Shown here: positions 47,763 through 58,368 of the stretch, in pieces
Layout of the letters: each line of letters begins with the position of its first letter
Numbering within the stretch: position 1 is the first letter of the stretch
Assembly: GCA_003255025.1 (NCBI GenBank)
Contig: QANY01009387.1
Span: 372,001 to 436,000 of the forward strand
Direction: 5' to 3'
From: Datisca glomerata
Taxonomy: Eukaryota > Streptophyta > Magnoliopsida > Cucurbitales > Datiscaceae
Length of the DNA stretch: 64,000 nucleotides
Notes under the pieces: generated by a model
Seen by the model: only the letters and a program-made list of their open reading frames with translations
Databases searched by the model: none
Told to the model about the DNA's origin: nothing
Program-made: the position numbers and the translations under genes

Positions 47763-48288
47763 TGAGCAGTCAAAATCTTACATGACACGTGGTAAAGAAA
47801 TACAGTCAACTCAACAATTAAAAGAAACAAGCAAGATATGGAACCACGCTTGAGAAAATCCCGCGAACATGATAGTAATCCCAAAAAGGGTGGTCATGCC
47901 TCCAACAGTAGGGGAATGGTGGTCATGCCTCCCAAAAGTAGGGGGAAGGTGGCCATGTTGAATTTCGTATATTTTGTAAAAGCCTAAACATAAACAGATA
48001 GGAAGAAGACAATCCAAGCAAATTTTTACTAAGTGCATTATCTTTTCTCTATTCTTTCTCATTACTGTCAAAATTCTTCTAACGTAGAGGAAAAATCCTT
48101 TACAAGAGGCATATGTAACAACATAGGAGACACATACCTACACGAAATATAAGAGAATATCAAAAGTCTTTCCGTGATTTTTCTTCTCTTTAAGGATTTT
48201 TCACATAAATAATGGTATCTTTATTCTCTCATTCTCTATTTAAATTATTATTTTTATTATTCATTCGTAATACCGAAAACCCTTTACA
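47763..48288 (+). repeat. 3' LTR of the ORF-less element
   Basis: 526 bp partner of 43525-44154, shorter mainly through small deletions (for example near 'cattcgtaatac'). Confidence 0.75.
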
Positions 48289-50257
48289 GTGACGGTTTAA
48301 AAATCGTTGTGAGATCCACCATCACGGAAACTATTGTCATAATTTTCTCAACCGTCGGAGGAACGTCACTATAGGCCACCTATTGCGGTGACTAAGCTGA
48401 ACCGTCACCGTATTTTACAATTTTTTTTAATATTTACGGTGGTTTAGAGAACCACCGCAATAGATAGTAAACTATTTACATGTACTGTAGTTATCATATT
48501 TTTAAAACCGTCGCTATTGTTATCATATTTTAAAAAAATATATTCATATATTTTTAGCAGGATTGGGAAGTACTTATAACAATCATTTAGTACTGCATAT
48601 TTATAAGAAAATAACATACTCAAAAGAGTTAACACACTCTATAACATAAAACTTACCACCAAAGACTAGTAATTGATCCAAACATACTCAGTAGAGTTGA
48701 CACACCCTATAACATAAAACTTACAACTAATCACTGATAAGTGATCGAAAACCCACTCAAAAGAATTAACACAGCTAGACTATTTATTCCTGCTAAACAA
48801 TGTGAAGAATTTTGAGTGTGCGCAAACTTTTCACATCAATACATATTTTGGGTACAGCTTTTGGGTACACAAACAGTGTGAGAGAACCAATTGAGCAGAC
48901 ATCTTTTGAGTACAGCTACATACTAATAGAGAAGAATTTCGACCAAAGCATACAAGTACAACCACACTTAAGAAATGCTCCACACAAAAATTTCAAATAA
49001 TCAAGCACAAAGAGAATCAGTGGAATTACACCTTCTGGATCCAATCTTTAACAAAAGTATGTTAAATATCAGAGGAATCAAAATCAGTTGAACTAATCCA
49101 TTCTATAGAAGATTACGCTATAAAGAGAGCTGAAAACGCAATCAACTAATAGAAGTTTTAGCTAGAAGCATTATGAGAGCTGAAAACCAACCTCTTAAAA
49201 GCTATGAGAATCCAGCACAATGGAATCAAATGCGGATGAATGACCATTCAAAATGTAAAGCCAATACTTTGAATAACCATTCAGAAGCTCCAGTGCCTCG
49301 CAGGATCACCAGCATGACCCCTTCCCATATGCATATATGAAAATTAAAGATAACAAAATATCCATCTTCCCTTTGAGCAGCTATGTACCTTCATTTATTC
49401 CTTCTTTTCATCGGTCAATTTCTTCATTTTTTCAGCATTCAAAAGCATCGAATCGAGCATATCTCAACCATTAGGGCAAAATCAAGGTCGAAATCAAGTA
49501 CACAAACCAGTAAAATTAGGGCAAAAATTAACTACATATGTTGTAAGAAAACAAACCTAACAGGGTGAACCCCCGAGCAATGACATTGACGAGTACAACG
49601 AATGCGAACGGTGATGGTGACGAGAGAGCTGTGCGATAGAGAGAGGGAGGGAGGGGAGAGATAGAGAGAGTGAGGGGGGAGAGATAGAGAGAGGGAGGGA
49701 GGGGAGAGATAACTATGCGATAGAAAGAGAAATAGTGGTGCGATAGAGAGAAATAGTTGTGCGATAGAGAGAGAAAGAGAGTTGAGAGAGAGAGAGAGAG
49801 AGAGTTGTGCGACAGACAGAGAGAGAGTTGAGATATATAGATAGAGTACGTTGTGCGACAGAGAGAGAGAAATAGAGGACATGAGATCGAGAGAGGGGAG
49901 AGAGGAGATAGAGAAAGGATATAAAGGGGTTTCTGATGGGGATGAATGAGAGGGTGCTTTTTTGCTTCAATTCCCTGCTCAATTGCTTCAGCGTACTCGC
50001 GACAATTTTTCCTGAACCCTCGCAAAAGGTCATTATCTCATGAAGCTTTTGCTTGACCTTCGTAATATTATCGCCTTAATTAGTTCTATTGCTACTGTTA
50101 AGTACGACCGTCGCAATAGGTCAATTTATTGCGACGATTATACAGAACCATCACAATAATTGACAGTTTACTTCAACGTCGTAATGGAACCCTCTTGTTC
50201 ACTTCCTAGCGACGATTGGTACAACCGTTGCAATATGGTCATTTTCTTGTGGTGTCA

Positions 50258-51109
50258 TGATTTAACTGGCCAACAAGCATTACCCAAAAAATAAATGTAT
50301 CGAATCTTTGTCCAAGCAATACATTAATTAAGTACTGGATATTTTCTCTTTCTCAAGGAATGTCTGTTGTAGGGCTTTTGTTACTGTTAAATGAGTTATG
50401 GATTTTTACCTCCAAATTCTTTAATTTCTCAATTTTTATGCAAATGGCTTATAAAAATGGGTAAAAATTAGTGATTAATTTATTATTCAAAAAATCACAC
50501 TCATATACCATGGGTCGATTTTATTAATTAACCTCCTATTTAAAAAAATTCCAAATTAGAACTCAGATTTAGACAAACGTCTTAAATTAGACTTTCCGTC
50601 TAACTTCTGTTGCGATTTTCAGACTGAAGTTGGACGAAAAATCTGAGTTGAGACGTTTGCGTAAGTCTGGTGTGTCGTTTAAATTTTTTTAAAGTATGAT
50701 GTTAAAGTGAAATTGACAACAAATTATAAGGGTCAAAATTGTACTATTTTCAATAAAATTTGATATAGATTCTTGACGGCTAAATCTAAGGGGTGAGATA
50801 AGGCCAGTAATGTGTCTGCTCCACTTCTCTCTCCACACTTATAATGGGAGAAGGTAAAGTAGGAGACCGAGGTGAAAGAGGGTGGTCACCTTTTTACCCC
50901 TCCGAAGTTTAAGTTAGTAAAGAGATTAAGGAGAGTAAAGTCGAGAGATTAGTTTAAAGTTGTTGCATTTTTTTGCTTACCTCAATGAATGCTAATACCT
51001 ATCTTTATATAGTGATATTTCATGCAGTTAGGGTAGGGAAGTCTCAGGTACGGACTGTAGTCCACCCTCCAATGAGGTGTTGTCTTGGAGTAATCTCTAG
51101 CCTTGGATC
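50258..51109. other. Spacer with a strong foldback
   Basis: Apart from the inverted repeat at 50564-50669, no feature was recognised. 50800-50960 is a purine-rich block without coding potential. Confidence 0.4.
50564..50669. repeat. 44-bp inverted repeat with 18-nt loop
   Basis: Arms 50564-50607 and 50626-50669 pair along their whole length with few mismatches ('cagatttagacaaacgtct' against 'agacgtttgcgtaagtctg', and 'ccgtctaacttc' against 'gaagttggacg'). Confidence 0.75.
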
Positions 51110-51289
51110 TCTCACTACTAGAAAAATGACCTTTAACGATGGTAGGTAAAACAGATAGGCGGCGATGGAAAAAAGTATCAGACGATCTTAAAGAAAAGAC
51201 ATATGAAGTTATCGAGGTATCAAACTTGATAAATACCTATTAGTTATGTATTTACATAATCTACTTAATTGTTTATATTTTTTTGGTGT

Positions 51290-54160
51290 AGGCATTGTAT
51301 GTTTTAAGAACATGCGTGCAAGAGGAAGATGTTTTCATCAATCGCTTCTAAATGGAGTGATTTTGGGTCTTAACCAATAACTATATTATTCCTTATGTGG
51401 ATGATCCCAAGACTTTAAAGAATCCACCAGAGATATATAGTTTCCTTGAATAAAGACATTAGGCTGAATTTATAAAGTCACATCTTACTAAATAATTTAC
51501 GGTAATATGTTTATTTTATTTAGATTTTAAGATATTATCTTACGATAAATCTATTTAATTATCTTCTATGTTTCAAAGGTAACAATTAAGGAAAACCCAG
51601 TAGATTAGACGCAAGAAATACAAGTACAACCATCATATGTCGTGAAAGGTCTATGCTAGATTAGAAGAAGAATCGGTAATGTGTTCTGTTCTTTAAAGTA
51701 CTTTTCCTAATTCACTTTAGCCATAAAATCTTGATACAAACCTTACTGTTGTTTAATACAGGAAAAAAAGTTTAGGCATCAATAAAGATATAGATCATGT
51801 TACTTGTGGGAGCATTCCCGCCAAAATAAAAATGAGAACTTCAAAGATGAGGATACAGAAGAATATGAAAAAAAAGATTATAAGTGAAATTCAGTTGCAT
51901 TCGCTCTCTACTAGACCAGGTGAAATTTTATGCTTTATTTGAAATTTTCTATTGTTCTGTGAATTTTTGAGAGACATTACTATTTTTTTTTTGTTATAGA
52001 CTTTAAGTTAAAAGCTTTATGGGTAATCAAATTGACATTTGCATATTACCGCTGTATAATTATTTATCAACAGCTTTCTTCTGTTCTCTACATTCATTTT
52101 TAGAGTCAGATGATAGATATGTGTAAATGTTGTACTCTTACTAATTTTGGCTGGCAGATTTAGGGATTTGGAAAGATGTGATAGATATGTGTAAATGTTG
52201 TACTCTAACTATTTGAATTATCACTTCAGACAAATATGTATAAATACTTGATAAATGAAGGTTTAAATCTGTCCAATGAGATTTCTTTACTCTTCTGAAC
52301 AAGATTCAGATAAAACCAACAGGCTATACTATTGGACCCATCATGAACCAAACGGGTCTAATATTGATGTATAAAACTAACATATTCTTGTCAATTTAGT
52401 GCTTCTTTTATTCTTAAGCTGACTTAAAACTATCATGGGTACTCTTCCAATATATTCTTCTGTGGGTACTCGACTATGTTTTTATGATCCATGTTGAATA
52501 AAATGAAGACCCTTCTAGTCGTGCGAAGCCACTCCCCTTAAATTGAATGTAATGCTTACTTTAATGATTATAAATCAAAATTTACAGTGCTAATGACATT
52601 AGATTTAAGTTTCTTACCAACTTGCTTCATTTTTGCTGAATGTTATGTTAGTTTGTTGATTAGAACTAAATAATTTTTTTGAAATGGCGGTAAGCCATTA
52701 ATAAATGTAATCAGTTCTTTTTTCTTCTTTTCATTTAGACGATATTGGTTTCAATTATGTTGTCTGCATGTAGTAGAATTCTAGAGGGCAAGTTTTGTGG
52801 GGATGAAGGATAGAAGAGGCTTCGTTTCCTGCGGTTAGAGCATGCGTTACCACTGTTTAAGCAAATTACTGAATAGCGTTAAAGCATGAAATGTTTGGCA
52901 GCTCTTGCTGCAATAAAGGAAATATGTGATAGATATATGAATGTTGCTTCTCAATTGCAACATGATTGAGTTGGGTGAGAGTCTCTTTAAGCAAATATGT
53001 AAAAGATAAGTGCTGCTGACTTTCCGATCCTTTATATAAGAGATTAGAAAATATGAAAAAGATAATTATTATGCATCTCCTTTTATTGTGGTTTTTCCAT
53101 GCTCTGCCAATTGATATATAATGATCTAGTATTATATCCACTATATATAGGACCAACTTAAGGAAGGTGGTGTGCCTACATTCGATAGAAATGATATACT
53201 CACTTTGGCTTTGCGCATTCCTGAGCATGGAGGCAAAGGGGTGTAGGAAGTTTTATCAATCCAACATCATACTTTCAACTTCTAGAAAAAATTCTAAGAT
53301 TGAATAGGAAAAAAATTGAGGGAGACGAATGAGGAGAAATGATGTGGAAAGAAAAATACAAAGAGTTGAAAGAGAAATTTAAAAGTACTCAGAAAGGGAC
53401 ACTTTCATCAGATAAGGCATGTTGCCTCACGCGGAAGGATGTGATGCCTATCCCCATGAATCTTTTTGAAAAGGTATAGTTTAATTCTTAAGTTTCATTT
53501 TTAAATATACGCCCATATATTAACAACATGTTAAATTTATTTGGGGAAAATTATGCAAATTATTTGTGGAAGAAAGTGACGGTGTTATCGCACATGGTAA
53601 AATAATTGACTCAATGGACCCGGATGCAAGCGTTCATGGAGTCCCCGCAAGAGAAGGGAATGTGTGTGTCTCCATTGATCTAGCTATAATAATTGACGCA
53701 CCCCTACCTATTCCAGTTGGTAATGAATTGTTGACTGTAGGACAAGCAGTTGGATCTTACGTGGCTTGGCCTGAGCATCTGATTGATAGAATAATGGTAA
53801 TACTTTATTATATATAATCTAATGTTAGTTATGTGTAAGTTGTAAGGATTGAATTTACCAAACAAAAAGTTGTAAGGATTGTGTATGAAATGTCTGTATA
53901 TCTAGAAGAAACCGATGAAGAAGAAGAACTTTTTTTTGAAAATGTCTCGACTGTTAACATGCCATGAGATCTCAAGACGATTTACAAATTTGCCCAATTT
54001 GTCATCCAAGGCCGTACCATTCGCATAGATTATAAGGAAGTTATAATTGGTTATAAACTTAGTGTATTTGTTGGTAGAGATGATATTTTACATCTTTGTG
54101 AGATGGGTGCGATTTCATTTACGGTAATATTGGCATATATTGGGTAAGGGTAGAATGGTA
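51290..54160 (+). pseudogene. Ptta/En-Spm (TNPA-like) transposon gene remnant
   Basis: Scattered plus-strand exons follow the order of the plant 'transposase, Ptta/En/Spm' proteins. RRKKYKYNHHMS...VYARLEEE lies at ~51610. RSYLWEHSRQNKNENFKDED lies at ~51790. EGGVPTFDRNDILTLALR then IPEHGGKGV lies at ~53165. 53566-53817 gives DGVIAHGKIIDSMDPD, PLPIPVGNELL and AVGSYVAWPEHLIDRI. ~53890-54150 gives IYKFAQF and VGRDDILHLCEMGAISFTV then ILAYIG. Stops split most blocks and the distances imply large introns. These proteins bind the subterminal repeats of CACTA elements. The first piece (51295-51480, VLRTCVQEEDVF) is less certain. Confidence 0.7.
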
Positions 54161-54266
54161 CTATTATTTACTTATGTCTGTTTAGTAATAATATTGTTGC
54201 TAATGATATGTAGTTACAAATCAGTCCCTTTTTATTTTTGCATCGCTAAGCAAATGTTTTATTGTA

Positions 54267-54690
54267 ACGCTCTGATCCCTAAAGGTTAAACATGCTTGTA
54301 ATTTAGCAATCCAAAAAATCCTCAATTCAATTGAAACCCTAATTTGAGAAAATCTCTAAATTGAAAACCCTAATTTTACTTTAATTTTAACGTTAAATAG
54401 CGAAAGCATAAAATTATTTTAAAAGAAAATTAACTCATTAATTTAAATTAAATGATTCATTAAACTATAATAATGTCTAATACGAAAATCCATAAAACAT
54501 GAAAATTCATAAAATTCCTGAAACAACATTAATTAAACTAAAACTCTGTTTCTAACATCATATAATCATAAATTGTGAAAAATCTCATATTTTTGCTGTC
54601 TATGACAGTCCCTCACTTCTGTTGTTCGCCATCACCTACAACATATTCATCTATAGGGTGAATATTAAAAATACTTAGTGAAAAGACTCT
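54267..54690 (-). repeat. Gypsy LTR fragment
   Basis: Matches the gypsy LTR end at 9287-9720 ('taaacatgcttgtaattt', 'ttgaaaaccctaattttac', then 'tgttgttcgccatcacc' against 'tgccgctcgtcatcacc'). No second LTR or interior is nearby, so it is a solo or truncated copy inside the CACTA element. Confidence 0.65.
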
Positions 54691-55677
54691 ACCATTTGCA
54701 TTTGCAGCTAGAGTAAACATTTTTTTTATTTATCAATTGGTACAGTAAAATTCATAAAAAATCTTGGACATCCTTTTCTTTTCCCCCGATTTTCTTCTGA
54801 TGTATCCGTTAAATATTATCTTATGGCTTATCATATTTTATTGATAGTATATAAATTTTGAGAGTTTAATGTTTTGCATCTGGTTTTATTAATCTGGTTG
54901 ATATTTTAAGATCAATTGTAATTAGATTGAGGCAATTTTTATGGTGGAATAAAAAAAAATTAATGGCAGTACTGCGATGGTAGACATAAAAACTGAAGTA
55001 AAAATAGGAAATCTACCACAACGGTAAATACACGTAACGTCACGATAAGTACAATGAATTACACATGAAAAATAAAGCGTCGTAATAAGGAAGAAGGTTA
55101 CTGACGTCGTTAACCTTTTTTATGATGGTAGTATAGAAAACCATCATACAAATTTAGAGAAAACACGATGGTACTTCCTTTCTCACGACGTTATATATAA
55201 CCACCATCGTCAATTTATTTATGTTTTAGGACGTCATAGAAGAATAACACGACGTTTGTCTCTAAAAGAGTCGTGGTAGGGTTGACCAGTTACGTTGTTG
55301 ATTCAAAATACTCTCGTTGTAAATAAAATATGTTACGACGGTTTTTTCCAATCATCGTGTAATGTAAGTAATATTACATGACACTCAGATAGACGACGGT
55401 GAATCCCCGTCGTGTATACACTTTTAGGATGGGTATTCATTGTCTTAAAACCCCTTTTTTATAGTAGTCTTTTCTATTGATAGGGGAATGTGATGACGTG
55501 TGAAATAAGGACAACATGTCATCATCCTTACCAAACTATCTCGGCCTCATTGGACCATACATATTAAAAAAATTTATGCGGTACGTAATGACTATTGGAA
55601 ATAATTAAAAAATTTCCCAAAGGTCATAACTATTATCTTAATAGTCATTCTGATAATGCCAAATGTCACACTTTATC

Positions 55678-55687
55678 TTATATATTT
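55678..55687 (+). promoter_or_regulatory. Candidate TATA box of the cysteine-rich gene
   Basis: TTATATATTT, about 115 bp before the ATG at 55803, in otherwise AT-rich sequence, so specificity is limited. Confidence 0.35.
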
Positions 55688-55802
55688 TTACTTCCAAATA
55701 TTATCCAATTTTACGTAAATAATTTCATTATATGTACGGTAGAGTTTATCCTAATATTCTAGATAACAAAAAGTTTGACAGAAAAGAAATTTAGTTGTAC
55801 TT

Positions 55803-56204
55803 ATGAACGGCGTAAAATTTTTGTTGGTGATGATAATTATTTTTAACTTGGAAATATTTGTACTGAAATCTGATGACTCATTTTTTAAGTCATTACCTAT
55901 TCCCGAGTTTCGACCTCTATCGCCGGATCAAGGTGCAAAAGAAGATGACCAACTTTACGTATGTTTTTTAGATTGCTTTCAACGTTGTGCAAAATGGAGA
56001 TTACAATTAAGAAGATTAGATGAGTGTTCAAAGGAATGTTATGGAGAATGCATTGACATGTACAGTCAGTATCACCCAATGTATAGGTGCTTTATGGAGG
56101 CCTTTGAGCATTGCATCAAATTTCGACATGACATTCGTAAGTACAAAATTTGTATCACCGAGCGACAAGACGAATGTATACGTAAGATCATGAATCTTCC
56201 TTGA
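55803..56204 (+). CDS. Secreted cysteine-rich protein with exact 21-residue cysteine period
   Basis: A 133-residue open frame. Residues 1-22 (MNGVKFLLVMIIIFNLEIFV...) look like a signal peptide, then a short acidic/proline linker. Ten cysteines lie at 54, 58, 62, 75, 79, 83, 96, 104, 117 and 125. Cysteines 54/75/96/117 and 62/83/104/125 are each spaced exactly 21 residues, so the mature part is four C-x7-C arms separated by 12 residues. The first two arms have an extra central Cys. Arms 1 and 3 resemble each other (CFLDCFQRC, CFMEAFEHC), as do 2 and 4 (CSKECYGEC, CITERQDEC). This implies duplication of a 42-residue unit. The central 30 residues per repeat are charged and probably helical, suggesting stacked disulfide-stapled hairpins. 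I recognise no family. It has no introns and lies just outside the third CACTA. Expression is unproven. Confidence 0.7.
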   Translation: MNGVKFLLVMIIIFNLEIFVLKSDDSFFKSLPIPEFRPLSPDQGAKEDDQLYVCFLDCFQRCAKWRLQLRRLDECSKECYGECIDMYSQYHPMYRCFMEAFEHCIKFRHDIRKYKICITERQDECIRKIMNLP

Positions 56205-57438
56205 TATTTTGACAGGTTTTCATCTGTCTCTCTCTTGACCAAACAATTTGATTGTGTACAATTTTTGTTTAATTTTGTATGTTTAATGTGTAAAACTTTG
56301 TTTTATAAATCGGGGGACTCTTACGGTACTTGTGGGTACCATGTATCAAGGGCCAATTAATCTTTGGATCACTCTAAATCGGGCTCACAAAAAATGAGTT
56401 AATAGTCAATTAATTTTAGATATTGATAGTGTAATTTTTTCTATAAAGACGATATTATACTATCATGTAGATTTTTTACGTTTGTCTCGGTTTGACAAGA
56501 TGTATTAGCCGAAACATTAAATCTTTATTCCACACACATGTTCATTAGGTTAGTCCGAATTTCGTTGTATTTATAATTTTTATAGAGAAAAAAATTAAGG
56601 TTCAAGAGTTCTTTTACATATATCTCATTTACTATATATCTCATCACGTTCAGAACCTTCAAAGATGGACAATTTTTTGTCTTTATGGTTGGTAGGACCT
56701 TGATTACATGCACTTTGATTGAATCCACAAAATTTGCACATGCTCTTAGAATTATCTCTATTTACAAGTCAAGAAAAGTAATTGGCTTTAACACCATGAG
56801 GCAATGCCCCAGGGAATTGATCAATACTACAAAACATGTATATCACGACGGTACTTAAAACATAGGATGACGGGTGGCAAAAAACACGCCATACAAGATT
56901 GAGGCGCGATCTTATTAATTAAAATTGTACCTATTACTTTTAACCCGATGAGAGAGAAAAACACGGTAGTAAGATTGTAGTATTTTAAATGACGGTGGTT
57001 AAGAATAAGCTCATCGCACAAAAAAAATAACATACCATGAATGACATTTGTTTTATTGTCATATACAACAGTTTTTCTCAATAAATCAACCGTAACAAAT
57101 AATTTATCAAGACTATTTGTTTATGTGGACGGTTTCGTTTAGGGTACTATTCCATGTCCAAACGGCATCGTTTAATATCTTACAACAAAGTGGTACTATC
57201 TCCATGTGAAAACCCTATTACCTAAGATCCCGATTGTGACGTATCTATCTCTCTGTTTCATCTCCCACACCGTTTGCAACAAATCTCGAAACCAGATCAC
57301 CCATCGTTATTTCTTCTCCCACACTGTCCACCACCCCCATCGCATTTCTTCCCACGTTGTCACACTGTAGTTGATTGAAACTTCTCGAATCGTGCATGTC
57401 ACGCTGATATTGTGAGTCTGCTGTTTACTTTATTTATG
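56205..57438. other. Intergenic, with a possible CACTA scrap
   Basis: 56826-57060 begins 'actacaaaacatgtatatca' and contains 'cacgacgg' and 'gatgacggg' words like the CACTA arms at 54960-55430; this may be a truncated terminus. The rest shows nothing recognisable. 57250-57400 resembles a pyrimidine-rich leader but has no following gene. Confidence 0.35.
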
Positions 57439-57710
57439 GTAGGGGTGATGTTCACGGTTAGATTTAGTTCAATTATTGAACCAAGTTAAAAGTTTCAAGT
57501 CGTCTATATAACAAATCGAACTGAACAGTGAGTACTATATAAACTAAAACGAATTGAACTAAAAGTTTCGGTTCAAAACGATTTCGTTCAAGACGGTGAA
57601 GAACCTTAGTGAATAACCCATCTTCGAGTAGTAGATTTCATGCAAGAGGATTCAAACTTAGAAACTAAAATGGATTAAAGTATTTAGAGTTCACCACTTG
57701 TGTCAACCCC
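57439..57710. mobile_element. hAT-like MITE (about 270 bp)
   Basis: Left end AGGGGTGATGTTCACGGTTA at 57441; right end GTCAACCCC at 57710. Flanks TATTTATG (57431-57438) and TATTCATG (57711-57718) agree at seven of eight positions, fitting the 8-bp hAT duplication. The interior repeats 'gaactaaaa'/'ttcggttc' words, like the ends of the element at 31858-33123. Confidence 0.65.
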
Positions 57711-58368
57711 TATTCATGTTCATGTTCATACGTTGTTTGTGTCTAACATAAAAAATCATCTTAAATGTAGACCATCAGTTTCATTTCATTAGTCTAAATA
57801 AAAAAAATATTATGTGCCATTATGAAACGGTCACCATTATAAATTGATAATACATACAATTTCGCACAATCTAATAAGAAAATTTTATATATTAATTTCA
57901 TGTATTTCGTCACATTGCAATAGTATTCAACATTATAATATTACATAATATTACTTGTTGAAAATAATACTACATAATATTACTTGTTGAAAATAGTTTA
58001 AGAAGAGAAGTAAATTTTAATGCCCCAAATTTGAAAGAATTTAACGAAGTTAAAAAAAAAAACCCAAAGACATTTGGTGAAATATGATACATTAGTTATA
58101 ATTTTGAATTGATATATTTAGTAAGCGTAATTTAAATATGATTAAATTTTTATCAAGTTCCCCATATGTGATTAATTTATAATAGATTAATGCTATCTTA
58201 TTTATTAAAATAATTTATCAAATCATCGTATAATTATTTAAAATTTATTAAAAAATATTGATCGATCATAATTATTTAACATATTAAACAAGAAATTTTA
58301 ATAGTGATAAATTCAAGTATTACAAGTCTGGACACGCACACGAGAGTTCGAGACGGACAACAAAAATC
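57711..58368. other. AT-rich spacer 3' of the proline-rich gene
   Basis: No gene. A 28-bp duplication ('tacataatattacttgttga' repeated) lies at about 57940-57990. Confidence 0.45.

Larger units (their letters stand above)
43525..48288 (+). mobile_element. ORF-less LTR retroelement made of tandem repeats
   Basis: Direct LTRs 43525-44154 and 47763-48288 start TGAG(A/C)AGTCAAAATCT and end TTTACA. They share blocks such as 'ggtcatgcctccaaca' and 'ttctaacgtaaaggaaaaatcc'-type sequence. A polypurine-like AATGGGGGCTAA precedes the right LTR, which gives plus orientation. The 3.6 kb interior has no gag, pol or other recognisable coding sequence; it is almost entirely four successive tandem-repeat families. 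This matches the definition of a large retrotransposon derivative (LARD). Mobilisation would need proteins in trans. Confidence 0.75.
43498..50254. mobile_element. Second CACTA element, split by an LTR retroelement
   Basis: Left terminus CACTACAAAAAATAATGC (43498); right terminus on the minus strand CACCACAAGAAAATGACC (from 50254); perfect TCA duplication. Both ends carry 'cgtcgcaat'/'attgcgacg'-type subterminal words (48290-48480, 50060-50240). The LTR element 43525-48288 sits 27 bases inside the left end. Without it the CACTA is only about 2 kb and encodes nothing recognisable. The right half includes a long (GA)-rich tract (49625-49920) whose serine/leucine-rich antisense frames are artefacts. 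Confidence 0.8.
51113..55467 (+). mobile_element. Third CACTA element, with a decayed Ptta/En-Spm gene
   Basis: Left terminus CACTACTAGAAAAATGACC at 51113 preceded by TCT. The right end ...ATAGTAG at 55467 is followed by TCT, fitting a TCT duplication if the last two bases of the right terminus were lost. Subterminal 'acgatgg'/'ccatcgt' and 'acgacgg' words cluster at both ends (51130-51170; 54960-55430). It contains a broken TNPA-like gene and a gypsy LTR fragment. Confidence 0.7.

Noticed and set aside
49528..50033. SLSLS-rich reading frames on the minus strand
   Set aside because: Caused by GA-rich simple repeat inside the CACTA element; three frames are open at once.
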